This document shows, in pieces, positions 15,250-17,866 of a DNA stretch of 17,866 nt. The DNA is from an uncultured Lachnospiraceae bacterium (lineage in GTDB: Bacteria > Bacillota > Clostridia > Lachnospirales > Lachnospiraceae): contig CAJUJR010000059.1 of NCBI GenBank assembly GCA_910586605.1, positions 1-17,866 of the forward strand, written 5' to 3'. The translations under genes and the position numbers were made by a program. Within the stretch, counting starts at the first letter, position 1; each line of letters opens with the position of its first letter. The notes beneath the pieces were generated by a model. It worked only from the letters and a program-made list of their open reading frames with translations, was not told the DNA's origin and did no database searches.

Positions 15250-15293
15250 ACTGCCTGCCATCTGTAAGATATTATTTACAGATGGCAGGCAGT
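15250..15293. terminator. Long perfect hairpin between convergent genes, probable bidirectional terminator
   Basis: Bases 15250-15267 and 15276-15293 are perfect 18-base inverted arms around an 8-base loop. The hairpin sits almost exactly midway between the GH5 stop (24 bases away) and the FMN-lipoprotein stop (23 bases away). Neither strand has a T run after it, so it is not a textbook intrinsic terminator; it could also protect mRNA 3' ends. Confidence 0.6.
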
Positions 15294-15316
15294 TGGTGTA
15301 TTCATACAAAATCGAA

Positions 15317-15769
15317 TTATTCTTCCTTTGTTTCTGACTTTACAATAACTGTTTGGGAGTCCCCTTTCTTTGCCTGGTTAACCACAGCTTTGGATAGTTT
15401 TGCAAAGTTATTGCCAGAGCTAGTTGCGCCAGTCAAAGTATCAACCTTGATATTTGCCTGCTGCTCAATTAATTCAGAGGCATAATAACGTGTGTATTCA
15501 TTTGGGTAAGTCCCTGAAGCAGGAAGCATATTTCCCATATAATTGTTATCCCATGCTTTAATATAGCCGCTGGGATTTTTTGCATTAAATTCTACAGAAA
15601 CGATTTTATTGTTTTTTACCATGATACAGACATATTCTTTCCAGCCAAAGGAATAGTCAGACATTTCTGCCGTATAAAAGCCATCCTTCATTTTTGACTG
15701 GGAAGAGCAGCCGCCAAGAAGAAGGGAAGCAGTTAGAAATAAGATAGGTAGAATTCTTTTTCTTTTCAT
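15317..15769 (-). CDS. FMN-binding domain lipoprotein (probably flavinylated)
   Basis: A 150-residue exported lipoprotein. Basic MKRKR, a hydrophobic stretch and the lipobox LLGGC place the lipid-modified Cys at residue 21, so it should be anchored on the outer face of the membrane. The rest is a single FMN-binding domain (NqrC/RnfG type). DTLTGATSSG (110-119) is the flavinylation motif; Thr116 is the expected site of covalent FMN attachment by ApbE. Such proteins carry electrons outside the membrane in extracellular electron transfer or respiration. ATG 15769 is chosen over the in-frame ATG at 15784 because GGAGG lies between them at proper spacing. It starts 14 bases after the chemoreceptor gene and is surely cotranscribed. 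No ApbE gene is in the window. The electron partner is unknown. Confidence 0.88.
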   Translation of the reverse strand: MKRKRILPILFLTASLLLGGCSSQSKMKDGFYTAEMSDYSFGWKEYVCIMVKNNKIVSVEFNAKNPSGYIKAWDNNYMGNMLPASGTYPNEYTRYYASELIEQQANIKVDTLTGATSSGNNFAKLSKAVVNQAKKGDSQTVIVKSETKEE

Positions 15770-15783
15770 TTTTATTACCTCCA

Positions 15784-17715
15784 TTATTGCATTTTAGGTT
15801 GTTTGATTTTAACTTGTGCAACAAAGTTTCTTAAAGTTTTAGCCTGTGAAAGGGATTCCGCTGCCATTTCATCATTTTTGCCGGCAATTTCCTGAAGGCT
15901 TATAAGACGTTTTTCGGCATATGCTACAGCATCCGTCTGGTCTTTTACTGTATCAGAAAGCTGGTTGGAAATCGTGTAATATTGTGTAGTCAGGTCTGCT
16001 ATTTCGCGGAATGTGTCTGCAGTCTGCCCAGCGGTTTCCAATCCGGCCCGGATGGCTTCTGCAGAACGTGAAATCAAGTTGCTGCTTTCTAATAGGGCGT
16101 CTGTTGTCTGTTTGGAAAGGCTTCCGATTTCATTTGCGACAACTGCAAACCCACGGCCGGCTTCCCCGGCTCTGGAAGCTTCAATTGCAGCATTTAGGGA
16201 TAAGAGGTTTGTCTCTCGTGAAATGCTTTCCATCATCAGGCTGATGTTTGAAATTTCATCTACTGTTTTATGGATTTGCGACATGGAATCCAGCATATTC
16301 TGCATATAACTGCCGCCTAATGCCGTTTTCTGGTTTGCCATTTCTGCACATTGTTCAATTTGCAAAACATGTTCTTTATTTTTTTCTATAGAAGACGTGA
16401 TGGCTGCCATATTTTCTTCCATAGAATGAAGAAGGTCATTCTGCTGCTTAGAGCCATCCAAAAGCTGTTTTGCACACTCCGACACTTCAACGGAAGATTT
16501 GCTCATTTGCTGCATTGTACGGTTTAGGGAATCTGTAATATTATCCAGTGAGTTCCGGATGGAAGAAAAATCACCTCGGAAAGTATTTGGGATATCTATG
16601 GTAAAATCCCCGTCGGAAAGCGCGCTTAAACTGGTTTCAATATCCTGTATGTATGATTTCAGGCTGGCAATGGTCTTTGCCAATGCATCCGTTAAAATCT
16701 TTGTCTCATCATTGCTGTCCGATAGCAGGACTTCTTTTGTCAGGTTACCGTCAGCCAGGGCCTGCAGGCGTTTTGTAGCGGCAGACAGAGGGTTTGATAT
16801 TTTCCTTGCAACCGGAATTATTACTGCGCCCGCAGCAATAATTAATGCAATGGATAGCAAAATAGATACGATAACAGACATATAAACTGTGTCCATAAAT
16901 TCATTTTTCGGTACACGCAAAAACAATTCCCAATTTGTCCCTGGAATAGGGGAATATCCCGTATAACAGTGTTTAGAGCCCAGTTTCATTTCTGCGGAAC
17001 CGATTTGGTAAGAGGTGATTTTTTTAAACAGGCTGGCATTTGCAGATGAAGGATACAGTTTATAAATGTTTTTTTTCTCTATAATATTTTGTTTGTTGCG
17101 GTCTCCAATAATATCACCATCTTCATTTAAAATACAGGCACTGCCGGTGTTTCCAAGAACCAACTGGCTTAGTACGTCATCTATCAAGTCATATTTGTAG
17201 CTTCCTACAAGATAACCTTTGATTTCGCCATCTTTATTTTTAAGCGGGGCTCCGACACAGAGCTGTAAAAGGGTGTTATTATAGTATGGTTCGCCAATCA
17301 CAAGGTTTTCAGTCTCTGTCATTTTAGAAAAATATTTTGTGTTGGTGATAGATTTTGGTGAGGTAGTGTCTCCATAAAGTTTTTTGCCATCAGTATCATA
17401 GGCGGATAGCCAGAGAAATTCAATTTGGTTTTTAATGGCATCAAAACGTTTCTGTTTCTTCGTTTCTGATATCGTATCATTAAGAAAAACAGTTTCTGTT
17501 GAAAAGTTATACATCCGTTCTGTAAGCAGATGCAGGTTGGACATAATATTTTGTGATGCAGTACGCGCCGTAATCTGCATATTGTCTAATAATACATTGT
17601 TTGTAGAACGGATGCTGCCAACAGACATAATTGTGGTGATAAGTACTGTAACGAGAAGCGCTACAGACATAACATAGAAAATAATTTTTTGCTTTAAGTT
17701 CTTTTGCTTTTTCAT
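15784..17715 (-). CDS. Methyl-accepting chemotaxis protein with extracellular Cache-type sensor
   Basis: A 643-residue membrane chemoreceptor. TM1 spans about residues 11-33; an extracellular region (about 34-278) looks like a double Cache ligand-binding domain, with YFSKMTETENLVIGEPYYNN and LVGSYKYDLIDDVLSQL fitting that fold; TM2 is about 280-303. A HAMP segment follows (about 303-355), then a second HAMP-like stretch (SDGDFTIDIP). The cytoplasmic coiled coil carries the invariant tip around residues 495-530 (ETNLLSLNAAIEASRAGEAG), which binds CheA and CheW. It would pass an extracellular signal to chemotaxis or a related kinase path. No C-terminal receptor pentapeptide is seen. AAGGAG precedes the ATG. 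No che or flagellar genes lie nearby. The ligand is unknown; Cache sensors often bind amino acids or carboxylates. Confidence 0.93.
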   Translation of the reverse strand: MKKQKNLKQKIIFYVMSVALLVTVLITTIMSVGSIRSTNNVLLDNMQITARTASQNIMSNLHLLTERMYNFSTETVFLNDTISETKKQKRFDAIKNQIEFLWLSAYDTDGKKLYGDTTSPKSITNTKYFSKMTETENLVIGEPYYNNTLLQLCVGAPLKNKDGEIKGYLVGSYKYDLIDDVLSQLVLGNTGSACILNEDGDIIGDRNKQNIIEKKNIYKLYPSSANASLFKKITSYQIGSAEMKLGSKHCYTGYSPIPGTNWELFLRVPKNEFMDTVYMSVIVSILLSIALIIAAGAVIIPVARKISNPLSAATKRLQALADGNLTKEVLLSDSNDETKILTDALAKTIASLKSYIQDIETSLSALSDGDFTIDIPNTFRGDFSSIRNSLDNITDSLNRTMQQMSKSSVEVSECAKQLLDGSKQQNDLLHSMEENMAAITSSIEKNKEHVLQIEQCAEMANQKTALGGSYMQNMLDSMSQIHKTVDEISNISLMMESISRETNLLSLNAAIEASRAGEAGRGFAVVANEIGSLSKQTTDALLESSNLISRSAEAIRAGLETAGQTADTFREIADLTTQYYTISNQLSDTVKDQTDAVAYAEKRLISLQEIAGKNDEMAAESLSQAKTLRNFVAQVKIKQPKMQ

Positions 17716-17746
17716 TTTCTGCTCCTTATAACCAAGATTTTACTAT

Positions 17747-17775
17747 ATTATAACAACAATTCACAAAGGTGTAAA
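17747..17775 (-). promoter_or_regulatory. Promoter of the chemoreceptor/FMN-lipoprotein operon
   Basis: Read on the minus strand: TTTACA (17775-17770), 17 bases, TATAAT (17752-17747). Transcription would start near 17740, about 25 bases before the ATG. The elements fit the housekeeping sigma factor rather than a motility sigma factor. CAAAG (17764-17768) and CTTTG (17778-17782) form a short inverted repeat around the -35 box. Confidence 0.75.
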
Positions 17776-17812
17776 GACTTTGGAAAGGCAGCGGATAGCC
17801 CGATATGTTTTT

Positions 17813-17866
17813 TGGTTACTATTCACAGCCAATCGTAGCCGGACTTAAGGAAATAAAAAATATCTT
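17813..17866 (-). repeat. Dispersed intergenic repeat, right copy (inverted relative to 136-189)
   Basis: The reverse complement matches 136-189 at 46 of 54 positions and runs to the window edge, so it may continue outside. The stem-loop is kept: 17814-17823 pairs with 17831-17840 (eight Watson-Crick pairs, one G-T, one mismatch) around the same 7-base loop CACAGCC. Relative to the gene it precedes, it has the same polarity as the left copy and ends 37 bases before the -35 box. Confidence 0.75.

Noticed and set aside
15770..15784. Upstream ATG at 15784 for the FMN lipoprotein
   Set aside because: It overlaps the chemoreceptor stop and its own coding bases would contain the GGAGG ribosome binding site that serves ATG 15769.
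136..17866. Reading the two inverted 54-base repeats as ends of a 17.7-kb composite transposon
   Set aside because: The interior is mostly core housekeeping genes, there is no transposase or integrase, and the copies have diverged and sit as intergenic elements upstream of promoters. A dispersed repeat family is simpler.

Overview
The window looks like a chromosomal segment of a low-GC Gram-positive anaerobe of the class Clostridia, most likely a gut Lachnospiraceae. This is inferred from the housekeeping gene order yhbY-nadD-yqeK-rsfS-lexA, strong AGGAGG ribosome binding sites, a Gram-positive type LexA box, a YczE-type membrane protein, and a secreted GH5 glucanase ending in a BspA-type leucine-rich repeat tail. 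No rRNA, tRNA, CRISPR array or transposase gene was found.

Layout. (1) 1-302: non-coding left edge with a dispersed repeat (136-189) and a good promoter (239-267). (2) 303-4622, plus strand: a housekeeping run of yhbY, nadD, yqeK and rsfS (overlapping or tightly packed), lexA with its own promoter overlapped by a LexA box, a YfbR-like HD phosphohydrolase, and holA (DNA polymerase III delta). (3) 4619-5735, minus strand: a MarR-family regulator and a YczE-type membrane protein. They form an overlapping two-gene operon read from a near-perfect promoter with a palindrome at the expected transcription start. The membrane-protein gene converges on holA and the two stop codons share bases. (4) 5736-6035: a divergent control region. 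It holds a plus-strand promoter, an intrinsic terminator, and a 109-bp structured repeat before gltB. (5) 6036-12122: gltB and gltD, the two subunits of NADPH-type glutamate synthase, followed by an intrinsic terminator and a second, shorter copy of the same repeat. (6) 12361-15225: a secreted multidomain endoglucanase (GH5, two beta-sandwich carbohydrate-binding modules, LRR tail) with its own promoter. (7) 15250-15293: an 18-bp perfect hairpin midway between two convergent stop codons. (8) 15317-17715, minus strand: a methyl-accepting chemotaxis protein followed by an FMN-binding lipoprotein, read from a good promoter at 17747-17775. (9) 17813-17866: an inverted copy of the left-edge repeat.

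How it fits together: the left part is core replication, ribosome and NAD housekeeping plus SOS control; the centre is nitrogen assimilation; the right part concerns extracellular polysaccharide breakdown and environmental or redox sensing. The least explained parts are two families of structured intergenic repeats. One brackets gltBD and puts terminators inside the probable gltB leader. The other lies upstream of the promoters at both ends of the window and keeps a stem-loop despite base changes.
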